35,222 nt of DNA from an uncultured Porphyromonadaceae bacterium (GTDB lineage: Bacteria > Bacteroidota > Bacteroidia > Bacteroidales > Barnesiellaceae_A): the NCBI GenBank assembly GCA_900542255.1, contig UQMR01000020.1, forward strand, positions 1 to 35,222, written 5' to 3'. The position numbers and the translations under genes were made by a program. This document shows, piece after piece, positions 1-7,122 of the stretch (the stretch's first letter is position 1; every line of letters begins with the position of its first letter). The notes beneath the pieces are model-generated. The model ran no database searches. It was not told the DNA's origin and saw nothing but the letters and a program-made list of their open reading frames with translations.

Positions 1-305
<305 letters not shown>

Positions 306-449
306 AGAGAAAGCGTGCGCGTCATCGCGAGAGAAGAGTATAAGTCAGCGTGAATTGAGAGATTCACTTTCCAATATCAAGACCCCAGTATAACGCAGAA
401 GTGAGAGCACGACTGCGGGGAAAAAATAAGAAAAAGAGAAATAAAGACA

Positions 450-558
450 TACAGGCGGTAATAGCGCCGGGGATCCACCTCTACCCATTCCGAACAGAGA
501 AGTTAAGCCCGGCCGCGCCAATGGTACTGCGCAAGCGGGAGAGTAGGTCGCCGCCACC
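450..558 (+). rRNA. rrf: 5S ribosomal RNA
   Basis: The 5S rRNA of the same operon, about 145 bases after 23S. The core CCATTCCGAACAGAGAAG is the conserved loop region of bacterial 5S, followed by GGTACTGC and GAGTAGGTCGCCGCC. The terminal helix forms between GGCGGT (454-459) and GCCGCC (550-555). Ends are accurate to a few bases. The 23S-5S spacer shows no tRNA. Confidence 0.95.
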
Positions 559-562
559 TTAA

Positions 563-600
563 CCCTCGGGAAGAGAAGAACTTTCCGAGGGATTTTTTTT
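563..600 (+). terminator. rRNA operon intrinsic terminator
   Basis: CCCTCGG pairs with CCGAGGG across a purine-rich loop and is followed directly by ATTTTTTTT. It sits 5 bases after 5S, so it ends the rrn transcript. Confidence 0.9.
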
Positions 601-601
601 G

Positions 602-671
602 TATCTACGTGTGTCTACATCTATCTACGTGTGGCTATATCTATCTATCACTATCTATATGTGGCTGTGTA
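602..671. repeat. 20-bp imperfect tandem repeat downstream of rrn
   Basis: Three related 20-base units start at 602, 622 and 652, the last two separated by 10 bases of similar CTATCTATCA sequence. The shared core is TATCTAyrTGTGkCT. The run begins right after the terminator T-tract. No coding role is apparent; it looks like slippage-generated or decayed sequence. Confidence 0.6.
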
Positions 672-1410
672 GGTATAACGTATGGCTCTGTATAGAAGTG
701 GCGCTGGAAGATAACTGGGAGTAGAGGAAGAAAGCAGCGGAGGAATAGAGGCCCGGCCATAACTACCCATCCGGCAGACTCCCACAACATGCAACCACAG
801 CATATCTCGATGCAACAGCGCAAGCACAAGGGCATACAAGCAATGGTATATATGTTACCTGCAAGCTCCCACTGATAGTTGTCAAATACGTAAATAGGAT
901 TGCTACATGGTTTTTTGAAAAGGGAAGTTTAGGGCAAGTTTTGAGCCTTAGTGTAGGGCGTGTGCAGATTGTGGCGTTTAGTAGCTTGTCGGCGGCGGGA
1001 TTTATTTCAGCATGACTCTGGTATAGATTTCCAGGCGGAAAATGGAGCTTTTACCGTGCCGAATTTCATATATAGCTCCTCGGAATCTCGGCGTATGGAT
1101 AACCCTGCAACCATCGCGTCACGAGGATGTGTTTCCTCTCAATTGTGATGGTTGAATCTTCCGAAAGGAATCTATACAGGTGATGTTTTGATATGCCAGT
1201 AGGAGCGTTGGAGAGGTAAAACTGTTATAGGCTGCGAAAATTGATATTTTTACATGTAAATACGGTGTAATTCTGCAAAATATGTATGTAAAATAACCGG
1301 GAGGAGGTTACTGCATCCCGCTTAGGAAATAGGAGGGTTATAGAGTCCTATTATCATGGTGCGTAAAGCCTTTTAAGGGTAGTTCCATAACAGACTTATA
1401 TGATAATATG
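672..1410. other. Gene-free stretch after the rRNA operon
   Basis: No reading frame here has a plausible start, codon use or family resemblance; the frames of about 60 residues are overlapping and arbitrary. The only structure I can support is the potential RNA fold at 1018-1181, listed separately. Several T- and A-rich runs lie around 910-960 and 1240-1300. The stretch ends at the lysO terminator. Confidence 0.6.
1018..1181. ncRNA. Candidate structured RNA (unassigned)
   Basis: CTGGTATAGATTTCC at 1018-1032 can pair with GGAATCTATACAGG at 1167-1180, about 12 base pairs with one bulge and one mismatch, closing a 160-base domain. Inside it, GGAGCT (about 1044) pairs with AGCTCC (about 1074). 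A second arm, AACCATCGCG (about 1099) with TGTGATGGTT (about 1144), has G-U pairs and an extra AGG/CCT step. A long closing stem with internal arms suits a free-standing RNA such as a 6S-like molecule, but I find no family signature and cannot tell the strand. No convincing promoter was found on either side. Confidence 0.3.
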
Positions 1411-1453
1411 ATAAAATTAGAGAGACGCGGTATAACTTGCCGCGCCTCTCTAA
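1411..1453 (-). terminator. lysO operon terminator
   Basis: TTAGAGAG-ACGCGG (1417-1430) pairs with CCGCGC-CTCTCTAA (1440-1453). On the minus strand the hairpin is followed by a T-rich run (TTTTAT). It lies 36 bases beyond the stop codon of the second lysO gene. Confidence 0.85.
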
Positions 1454-1488
1454 TCGAAGTATGTGTGAAACTACTAATTCCTCGAAGG

Positions 1489-2109
1489 TCAGCTACATAG
1501 AGATGTAACGAGGAGAGGAACGCTCAGTTCGAGAATCAGCCCGTGTATGATGGCCACCGGTATCATATCTTTACCGACGTAGCGCGATATGGCCGGGAGG
1601 CAGATATCCATCGATGTAATGCCGGCAACCGATACGGGAGCCAGTTTTCCTAAGCGAGAATAGAGCGGCACCCCCATAATGGCAAGCATTTCGCGTATCA
1701 TGTTGGCAAGGAGGGCTATTGCTCCCAGTTGAGACGCCATGTCTATGCCGATACTGGCCTCTTTGAGTTGTACAATGAGTACCGACGAAAGCGAGTAGTA
1801 GGCAAAACCGCTGCCTACTGCCATACAGTCGCGCGCACTCCATGAATCAAACAGTACGCTCGCCATAGCCGTGAAAAGCAGCGTGCCGGCAATCGTAAAA
1901 AGAGGTATCAGCAGGTCGCTCGGCCTCAATGAGTGTAGTACATTGCTCAAATCGGTATTGGCCCCCAAGTTGAGCCCTACTTGTAAAATGAGGAGGTATA
2001 GCAGCCAATGGGGTAATTCTGTACAAAGACTCACAATATTCTCCGGCAGCAGATGTCCCACCAGAATGCCAGCCGTAAGGCAAGAGAGCACGATGATACT
2101 ATTTTTCAT
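1489..2109 (-). CDS. lysO: Lysine exporter LysO, C-terminal (core) subunit
   Basis: A 206-residue hydrophobic protein with about six predicted membrane segments, matching the C-terminal two thirds of LysO (YbjE), which exports L-lysine across the inner membrane. The family motif GFAYYSLSS is at about residues 101-109, and the ALLANMIRE segment follows at about 132-140. In E. coli LysO is one chain of 299 residues; here 93 + 206 residues give the same total over two genes. The ATG at 2109 overlaps the end of the upstream gene by 11 bases and has its own AGGAGG ribosome site 5 bases upstream. I therefore read it as a genuine split, translationally coupled gene and not a frameshift. Confidence 0.85.
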   Translation of the reverse strand: MKNSIIVLSCLTAGILVGHLLPENIVSLCTELPHWLLYLLILQVGLNLGANTDLSNVLHSLRPSDLLIPLFTIAGTLLFTAMASVLFDSWSARDCMAVGSGFAYYSLSSVLIVQLKEASIGIDMASQLGAIALLANMIREMLAIMGVPLYSRLGKLAPVSVAGITSMDICLPAISRYVGKDMIPVAIIHGLILELSVPLLVTSLCS

Positions 2110-2380
2110 ATTTGCCTCCTTTCCTTAGGATTTTCCCTGCAAGCATCGATGCAAATATGCTGCCTACGATACCGGCAACCGAAAGCACGGCGGCTTGTAT
2201 GCCGTAGCTCCCTATATTATCGAAGAAATCGGGGTTGGAACCGATAGTGATACCGAATGCAAAAAGCATGGTATATATGGTGTAGGCAATAGGACGCTCT
2301 AATTTTTTGACAATGGCGACATTGCGTAGCGCCATACCTATTGCCGTCGATACGAATAATATTCCTAAAACCAAAAACAT
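2099..2380 (-). CDS. LysO N-terminal subunit (DUF340-type membrane protein)
   Basis: A 93-residue membrane protein that matches the N-terminal third of LysO, with about three hydrophobic segments and a charged C-terminus (AGKILRKGGKYEK). A longer frame could begin at TTG 2386, but the ATG at 2380 is preferred. No clear Shine-Dalgarno precedes it; the leader just upstream is A-rich, typical of this phylum. It is the first gene of the two-gene operon and would assemble with the 206-residue partner into the complete exporter. Expression is probably controlled by the long structured leader upstream. Confidence 0.8.
   Translation of the reverse strand: MFLVLGILFVSTAIGMALRNVAIVKKLERPIAYTIYTMLFAFGITIGSNPDFFDNIGSYGIQAAVLSVAGIVGSIFASMLAGKILRKGGKYEK
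2115..2120 (-). promoter_or_regulatory. Shine-Dalgarno site for the second lysO gene
   Basis: AGGAGG on the minus strand lies 5 bases upstream of the ATG at 2109, inside the last codons of the upstream gene. Strong Shine-Dalgarno sequences are rare in this window, so this supports independent initiation of the core subunit. Confidence 0.7.
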
Positions 2381-2386
2381 AAACAA

Positions 2387-2738
2387 ATCTTTTTTATCTC
2401 AAATCATCTCCTTATGGAGGAGCGGGCCTTTGCAGCACACTGCATCATACAATCTCTTGTGAGATACACTGTAAGGTATAGGCCCTGAAATATTTTTCTT
2501 GAATCGAATCGATAGGATTGTGTGAGGCGTGAATCGGTTTTTTGCAGTTGCCTCACGCCCGCGTACTTAGATATAACCGGTGAACCAATGTACGGGCAAT
2601 GAGCCACAGGCGTATATCGGATTTGCGATAAGACTCGCCTTTGCCTTTATTGAGTATCTCCCTATGGTCATGATGTACGTATAATTTATGGGTCTCTCTA
2701 TGGCATATTTCATGCCTTTCTTATCTCTTTATTTTTCG
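2387..2738 (-). promoter_or_regulatory. Structured 5' leader of the lysO mRNA
   Basis: The start site predicted from the promoter at 2744-2774 leaves a leader of about 350 bases. It can form stems 2641-2645/2595-2599 enclosing 2636-2640/2608-2612 and 2626-2630/2615-2619. Others are 2590-2597 with 2557-2566 (two-base bulge), 2550-2556 with 2522-2528, 2480-2485 with 2424-2429, and a final CTCCT/AGGAG hairpin at 2408-2422. The first and fourth stems share bases 2595-2597 and so exclude each other, as in a switch. It does not show the motifs of the known lysine riboswitch. Role in lysine or arginine sensing is inference. Confidence 0.5.
2567..2713 (-). CDS. Possible upstream small ORF in the lysO leader
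   Basis: ATG at 2713 opens a 48-codon frame that stops at 2567-2569, preceded by AAGAAAGG in a purine-rich stretch. The peptide starts MKYAIERPINY and has no recognisable motif or lysine-rich run, although the frame spans the first leader stems, so its translation could influence folding. Another frame from 2607 to 2404 is open for 67 codons, which lowers confidence that either is real. Kept as a candidate only. Confidence 0.2.
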   Translation of the reverse strand: MKYAIERPINYTYIMTIGRYSIKAKASLIANPIYACGSLPVHWFTGYI

Positions 2739-2743
2739 GAGTG

Positions 2744-2774
2744 CAAAAATACTACAAGACGAGCGCAATGCAAA
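2744..2774 (-). promoter_or_regulatory. lysO promoter (Bacteroidota -33/-7)
   Basis: On the minus strand TTTG (2771-2774) is followed by exactly 19 bases and then TATTTTTG (2744-2751), a full match to the Bacteroidota consensus TTTG-N19-TAnnTTTG. The predicted start is about 2738. Confidence 0.75.
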
Positions 2775-2850
2775 GAGAAAGAAGAAGTTTTTGCTTTTTT
2801 GTGTATCTGTTGCCGGTTGTATGGTGCAGAATGGATGTAGAGGATATTGT

Positions 2851-3321
2851 CTATCGCTTTGCTCTGAAAAATTCCTGCATCAGTGCTGCGCACTCCTCGG
2901 CCAATACGCCCTGGGTTACTTCTGTCTTGGGATGTAAGGCATGTTCGGCCCATCGTCGGTATCCACGTTTTTCATCGCTGGCTCCGTATACAAGTCGCGA
3001 TATTTGAGCCCATCCTATGGCGCCGGCACACATTACGCACGGTTCTACCGTGACATACAGGGTGCAGTTTGTGAGATATTTGCCTCCCAGATTGTCGGCA
3101 GCCGCCGTAATGGCTTGCATTTCGGCGTGAGCTGTTACGTCGTGCAGCAGTTCGGTCAGGTTGTGGGCTCGTGCCACAATGCGACCTTGGCATACGATAA
3201 CGGCACCTACCGGAATTTCATCCTCGGCGGCAGCCGTGCGTGCTTCTTGCAGAGCAATACGCATATATTTTTCATCGTCACCGCCCGCAGCAGAAAGGGG
3301 CGTTTTATTCTCGTTCTCCAT
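2851..3321 (-). CDS. tadA: tRNA-specific adenosine deaminase TadA
   Basis: A cytoplasmic zinc enzyme that converts A34 to inosine in the anticodon of tRNA-Arg(ACG). From the ATG at 3321 the protein has 156 residues, normal for the family. The zinc and catalytic site is visible as HAE (65-67) and PCVMC (94-98), with the conserved NLTELLHDVTAHAEM and TLYVTVEPC context typical of Bacteroidales TadA. A longer frame reaches 3354, but the promoter -7 box at 3352-3359 overlaps that start, so the internal ATG is chosen. It stands alone, divergent from the aquaporin gene and upstream of the lysO promoter on the same strand. Confidence 0.93.
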   Translation of the reverse strand: MENENKTPLSAAGGDDEKYMRIALQEARTAAAEDEIPVGAVIVCQGRIVARAHNLTELLHDVTAHAEMQAITAAADNLGGKYLTNCTLYVTVEPCVMCAGAIGWAQISRLVYGASDEKRGYRRWAEHALHPKTEVTQGVLAEECAALMQEFFRAKR

Positions 3322-3351
3322 ATTCGGTAGGCTGATGTGCAAATGGAACGA

Positions 3352-3384
3352 CAAATTTACGTCAATTTATTGTAAATTGCCAAA
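3352..3384 (-). promoter_or_regulatory. tadA promoter
   Basis: TAAATTTG (3352-3359, minus strand) with TTTG at 3381-3384, spacing 21. Start predicted near 3346, about 25 bases before the chosen ATG. Confidence 0.55.
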
Positions 3385-3443
3385 ACGGTTATCCCCCTGC
3401 CAGTCTATTTTATCTGTGTGCGACACGCATACAAAAAAATCAT

Positions 3444-3451
3444 TATATTTG
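3444..3451 (+). promoter_or_regulatory. aquaporin promoter -7 box
   Basis: TATATTTG fits TAnnTTTG and lies 62 bases upstream of the aquaporin ATG. No good -33 TTTG is present at the expected distance. Confidence 0.5.
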
Positions 3452-3513
3452 CCTTTGACAAATTATTAACCCGTCGCATCTTTTTGTAAAAATGCGACAT
3501 AATATTAAAGCGT

Positions 3514-4197
3514 ATGAAAAAATATCTTGCTGAGATGGTAGGTACGATGGTACTTGTCCTCATGGGTTGCGGCAGTGCCGTATTTGCAGGTGATATAGCG
3601 GCTGCATGTGGAACAGGAGTAGGCACGCTTGGTGTAGCATTGGCATTTGGCCTCTCCGTTGTGGCGATGGCATACACTATCGGCGGTATATCGGGCTGTC
3701 ATATCAATCCTGCCATTACGTTGGGTGTATATCTCTCCAAACGTATCTCTGGTAAGGATGCAGCTTTCTATATGCTGTTTCAGGTGATAGGAGCCTTTAT
3801 CGGTTCGGCAATTATCTATGCGCTTGTTTCTACGGGAGCTCATGCCGGCGGTACGGCTACGGGAGCCAACAGCTTCGGCGAGGGCGAGATGCTGCAAGCC
3901 TTCATAGCAGAGTTGGTCTTTACATTTATTTTCGTGCTTGTGGTACTCGGAGCGACCGACTCCAAAAAAGGAGCAGGCAATTTTGCCGGATTAGCCATCG
4001 GTCTTACCTTGGTACTTGTGCACATTGTTTGCATACCTATTACCGGTACGTCGGTCAATCCTGCGCGAAGTATAGCTCCGGCTGTTTTTGAGGGAGGAGT
4101 GGCACTCTCGCAGCTGTGGCTTTTCATTGTAGCGCCTTTCTGCGGAGCGGCCCTTTCGGCTCTTGTATGGAATGTACTTGCCCGCGACAGCAAGTAA
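3514..4197 (+). CDS. aqpZ: Aquaporin Z-type water channel
   Basis: A 227-residue inner-membrane channel of the MIP family with six predicted helices and two half-helices. The two signature motifs are NPA at 65-67 and NPAR at 182-185. The selectivity-filter residues can be aligned with E. coli AqpZ by spacing: F45, H170, T179 and R185, the His-to-Thr and His-to-Arg distances being the same as in AqpZ. This is the narrow, water-selective set; a glycerol facilitator would have Gly in place of the His. It is a single-gene unit divergent from tadA and followed by two strong hairpins. The role is rapid water flux in osmotic change. Confidence 0.93.
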   Translation: MKKYLAEMVGTMVLVLMGCGSAVFAGDIAAACGTGVGTLGVALAFGLSVVAMAYTIGGISGCHINPAITLGVYLSKRISGKDAAFYMLFQVIGAFIGSAIIYALVSTGAHAGGTATGANSFGEGEMLQAFIAELVFTFIFVLVVLGATDSKKGAGNFAGLAIGLTLVLVHIVCIPITGTSVNPARSIAPAVFEGGVALSQLWLFIVAPFCGAALSALVWNVLARDSK

Positions 4198-4252
4198 GGG
4201 GGCGAGGCGTGATAAAAAGAGAATCGGATTTTTCCGATTGCATGATCTGCTT

Positions 4253-4296
4253 AAAGGGGCTGTGGCGAACGGAGATTCGGCCATGGCCCCTTTTCT
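4253..4296 (+). terminator. aqpZ terminator
   Basis: AAAGGGGC (4253-4260) pairs with GCCCCTTT, extended by TGTGG/CCATG, and is followed by TTTTCTA. It lies about 55 bases after the stop codon; a weaker 7-bp hairpin (AATCGGA/TCCGATT) precedes it near 4222. Confidence 0.75.
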
Positions 4297-4323
4297 ATAC
4301 CAGAGTCGTTTATATGTTTCACA

Positions 4324-4361
4324 AGGGCTTTTATGTGTAGCGTGGCGCACATAAAAGCCCT
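4324..4361. repeat. Perfect 14-bp inverted repeat
   Basis: AGGGCTTTTATGTG and its exact complement flank a 10-base loop. It sits 30 bases beyond the aqpZ terminator and is followed by TGTTTGTCC instead of a true T-run. It may be a second, back-up terminator or an RNA-stability element. Confidence 0.7.
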
Positions 4362-4418
4362 GTTTGTCCAGACTTGGAAGCCAAAGTGCAGGGCGATATA
4401 GATATTTTTGGTCTTTTT

Positions 4419-4449
4419 TTTGTTATCTATTATTAATCAATTATCTTTG
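4419..4449 (+). promoter_or_regulatory. Promoter of the outer-membrane protein gene
   Basis: TTTG (4419-4422), 19 bases, then TATCTTTG (4442-4449): an exact consensus match. It implies an untranslated leader of about 140 bases before the ATG at 4595, in which I see no strong hairpin. Confidence 0.75.
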
Positions 4450-4594
4450 CGATAGCTGTATGGCAACAGATGTGTGTCGCTTACAGGTATGTTGCAAGTT
4501 ACCAAGGCAACCTGAAAATATACAACACATAGATGTTGCAAGAACTTGCAGATTACAATATCAACAACTTAGAACAATTTAAAAAGAAAGATTT

Positions 4595-5269
4595 ATGAAG
4601 AAACTAATTTGTATCGTACTGGCAGTTGTAGCTTTGGCAGCAGCACCGGCAGCCAACGCACAGTTGCGTTTTGGAGCCAAATTGGGAGCCAACTTTTCTA
4701 ATTTGAGCTGGGATGATGCCAAGAACCTTGACTTCAAGGGTACATCACTGACCAATTTCACGGGCGGTGTGACGGCAGAGTGGATTTTCATTGCAGGCTT
4801 CGGTATAGATGCCAGCGTGATGTACACGGCCAAAGGTACCAAGTATGAAGTAGGTGATAATATAATGGGTGAAGCCTTCGAGTCGCTTTTTGGCACGAAA
4901 GAGGCCGTGACCAATACCATACATTATATAGAAGTCCCTGTCAATCTGAAATATAAACTGAAAATTCCGGTTGTAGAAGATATTGTGATACCGTTTATCT
5001 ATGCCGGTCCGAGTTTCGCTTTCAAGGTAGGCGAGTCTATCAAAGGCCTGGGCGAAACGGTGAAAAATGCCGATCAGATTATCAAGAACAAAAATTTCGA
5101 CGTAGCCATCAACGTGGGTATAGGTGCTGAAATCATCAAGCATGTCAACCTTGCCGTACAATATGGTTGGGGGCTTGGTACAGCCTCAGAGATAGGTTTT
5201 GGCGATGTAGTAAGCTTCAATAAAGCCAAAACAGGCGCCTGGACTATCACGCTCGGTTATATGTTCTGA
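4595..5269 (+). CDS. Outer-membrane beta-barrel protein (PorT-like family)
   Basis: A 224-residue protein with a cleavable signal peptide (residues 1-22, ending ANA-Q) followed by RFGAKLGANFSNLSW, a typical first strand of the OMP_b-brl_2/PorT-like group. Alternating hydrophobic strands run through the chain, and it ends in the aromatic residue F (TLGYMF), as expected for recognition by the BAM complex. Substrate or partner is unknown; many Bacteroidales carry several such small barrels. Its promoter and a strong terminator make it a single-gene unit, and the long leader hints at post-transcriptional control. Confidence 0.8.
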   Translation: MKKLICIVLAVVALAAAPAANAQLRFGAKLGANFSNLSWDDAKNLDFKGTSLTNFTGGVTAEWIFIAGFGIDASVMYTAKGTKYEVGDNIMGEAFESLFGTKEAVTNTIHYIEVPVNLKYKLKIPVVEDIVIPFIYAGPSFAFKVGESIKGLGETVKNADQIIKNKNFDVAINVGIGAEIIKHVNLAVQYGWGLGTASEIGFGDVVSFNKAKTGAWTITLGYMF

Positions 5270-5297
5270 TGTAGAGAACAGGATAGATAATTCATCC

Positions 5298-5340
5298 CGA
5301 AAGGATTGCCAACGTATACATTGGCAATCCTTTCGTTCTT
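5298..5340 (+). terminator. Terminator after the 4.6-kb OMP gene
   Basis: A perfect 15-bp stem (CGAAAGGATTGCCAA at 5298-5312 with its complement at 5321-5335) and an 8-base loop, followed by TTCTTA. Confidence 0.85.
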
Positions 5341-5360
5341 ATAAAGCCGTTGCAATGCTG

Positions 5361-5388
5361 TTTGTAATGCCCATTTTGTCTATCTTTG
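5361..5388 (+). promoter_or_regulatory. Promoter of the PAP2-barrel gene
   Basis: TATCTTTG (5381-5388) is a full -7 match; TTTG at 5361-5364 is closer than usual (16 bases). The start near 5395 falls after the GTG at 5393, excluding that codon as the start. Confidence 0.55.
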
Positions 5389-5437
5389 CAGCGTGCGGCG
5401 GCGTAGAAAGCCTCGTGCCTCTTTATTTTTTAGAATA

Positions 5438-6799
5438 ATGCAAATGAGACCTTTTGCCAAACCATCTTGTCTGCGATGGACAATAGTCGTTGTCCTGTGC
5501 ATCGTGTCGGCGTCACAGTATGCAGTTTCGGCATCTTCTGTCCAGGACACAGGCGATACGACTGCCTCTGTGGCGGTTGGGAAAGATACCGTTACCAATA
5601 ATATCGCTGCTGTAAAATCCAATCTCCCGACGGGCAGTTTCTATTCAAACAAGTACGTAGGGATGACCTATGTGGGCCTGCCGCTTTTGGTAAGCGGCTT
5701 TGCTACGCAATACTATGTAGCCGGGCAATTTAAGGATTTGCGAGATGCCTACGTACCCACCTTCCGTCACACATACGACGATTATCTGCAATATGCGCCG
5801 GCTGCCGCGATGCTTGTCATCAAGGCATGTGGCGTAAAAGGCCGCAGTTCATGGGGGCGTATGTTGGTCTCGGATGCCTTTTCCGCAGCCCTCATGGCCG
5901 TTGCGGTGAATGGGTTGAAATATTCGATGCAGACCATGCGTCCCGATGGTTCTACGGCGAACTCATTTCCATCGGGGCACACGGCCACGGCGTTTATGGC
6001 GGCTGCCATGTTAGACAAGGAGTTTGGGTGTGTGAGCCCATGGATAAGCGTAGGCGGATACGTCGTGGCTACCACCGTGGGAGTATCGAGGATTCTCAAC
6101 AACCGCCATTGGATATCGGATGTCCTTGCCGGAGCCGGTATAGGTATTTTGTCGGTAGAGTTCGGTTATCTCTTTGCCGACCTGATATTCAAGGAAAAAG
6201 GGTTGTATCAACTGGTGCATCCCGACTTCTCGATTCCCGAGAAACCCTCCAATGCGGGGCTTTATATGGGTATGCTTCTCCCTACGGCGGCCGTAAACTT
6301 GGGGAACGGCTTGCGCCTGCTCCCCTCTATGGGAAGCCGCATGGGTATCGAAGGGACATGGTATGCCCATCGTTATTGGGGTATAGGCGGTGAGGCAACG
6401 GTTGCTCGTATCCCGGTGGCTCTCGAAGGCTCTTCCCAAGAAGAGGCATATTCGATAAATGCAGCCTCCATAGCAGTAGGCGGCTACACGTCATATCCCG
6501 TAGGGGCACGTTTCAGAGCCGGTCTCAAAGCCCTGATAGGTTGCAACATCATATCTGATGTCAATATAGTTCCCGATGCCCTGCAAGTAGATAAGGCCGG
6601 GCTGTACTACGAAATAGGAGCTTCGCTCTCGGTGGTAGCCCGCCGAAATTTCGGAGTGAAAGCCTTTTGCGATTATGGCGGGTATGCCATGAATGTCCAG
6701 ACCTTCCCCAACTCTTACCACGGTATAGAACGAGGCGAAAAACGCACCGCCATACTCCATACGGCGACCTTAGGCGTAACCACCTCGGTACTCTTCTGA
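5438..6799 (+). CDS. PAP2-family phosphatase fused to a C-terminal beta-barrel domain
   Basis: A protein of 453 residues from the ATG at 5438 (an alternative ATG is at 5444). An N-terminal signal segment (about 12-32) precedes a PAP2/acid phosphatase domain with the three expected motifs: KYSMQTMRP, PSGHT (from residue 178) and SRILNNRHWISD. These form the His-phosphate site used on lipid phosphates such as undecaprenyl pyrophosphate, phosphatidate or lipid A phosphates. From about residue 275 the sequence changes to GLYMGMLLP and amphipathic strands ending in TTSVLF, like an outer-membrane barrel. It may therefore act at the outer membrane or periplasm; the substrate is not readable from sequence. 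Confidence 0.82.
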   Translation: MQMRPFAKPSCLRWTIVVVLCIVSASQYAVSASSVQDTGDTTASVAVGKDTVTNNIAAVKSNLPTGSFYSNKYVGMTYVGLPLLVSGFATQYYVAGQFKDLRDAYVPTFRHTYDDYLQYAPAAAMLVIKACGVKGRSSWGRMLVSDAFSAALMAVAVNGLKYSMQTMRPDGSTANSFPSGHTATAFMAAAMLDKEFGCVSPWISVGGYVVATTVGVSRILNNRHWISDVLAGAGIGILSVEFGYLFADLIFKEKGLYQLVHPDFSIPEKPSNAGLYMGMLLPTAAVNLGNGLRLLPSMGSRMGIEGTWYAHRYWGIGGEATVARIPVALEGSSQEEAYSINAASIAVGGYTSYPVGARFRAGLKALIGCNIISDVNIVPDALQVDKAGLYYEIGASLSVVARRNFGVKAFCDYGGYAMNVQTFPNSYHGIERGEKRTAILHTATLGVTTSVLF

Positions 6800-6914
6800 C
6801 GGGAAACACAGAGATTCCCGCAAGGAGAAGAGTCGCGTCGCCTTGCCTTTGAGGGGCAGCATCTCTTATATGAGGAGAACGATTGTTTGCAAAACACCTG
6901 TTTATGCCTCCATA

Positions 6915-6949
6915 ACAAGCCTGTATGCTCATACAGGCTTGTATTTTTT
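6915..6949 (+). terminator. Terminator after the PAP2-barrel gene
   Basis: ACAAGCCTGTAT pairs perfectly with ATACAGGCTTGT (12 bp), followed by ATTTTTT. A smaller CGGGAA/TTCCCG hairpin near 6802 precedes it. Confidence 0.88.
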
Positions 6950-7013
6950 GGTAAAAACGATATACTTTTTGGTATATAAATTTTCAGATAATACACGTAG
7001 AAATTAAAAAAGC

Positions 7014-7021
7014 TACTTTTG
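7014..7021 (+). promoter_or_regulatory. -7 box of the pectate lyase gene
   Basis: TACTTTTG fits TAnnTTTG. No TTTG lies at the standard distance upstream. The leader to the ATG at 7123 is about 95 bases and ends in AGGAGAG, an unusually good ribosome site for this genome. Confidence 0.45.
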
Positions 7022-7122
7022 TGTGCTGTCTTTGCCCTGACGGATGCTCTGTTATGAGGTTTTACCCAAAGACATGTGATGGACCGATAGAAATTCATTA
7101 CAATTAATATAATAGGAGAGAC

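Noticed and set aside
602..671. CRISPR array
   Set aside because: The repeats are degenerate, adjoin without proper spacers and have no cas genes nearby.
960..1148. A 62-codon plus-strand frame after the rRNA operon
   Set aside because: No start signal or plausible composition; it overlaps the candidate RNA fold and has no recognisable product.
1489..2380. lysO as a frameshifted pseudogene
   Set aside because: The second frame has its own ATG with a strong AGGAGG, the overlap is short, and the sum of lengths equals an intact LysO.
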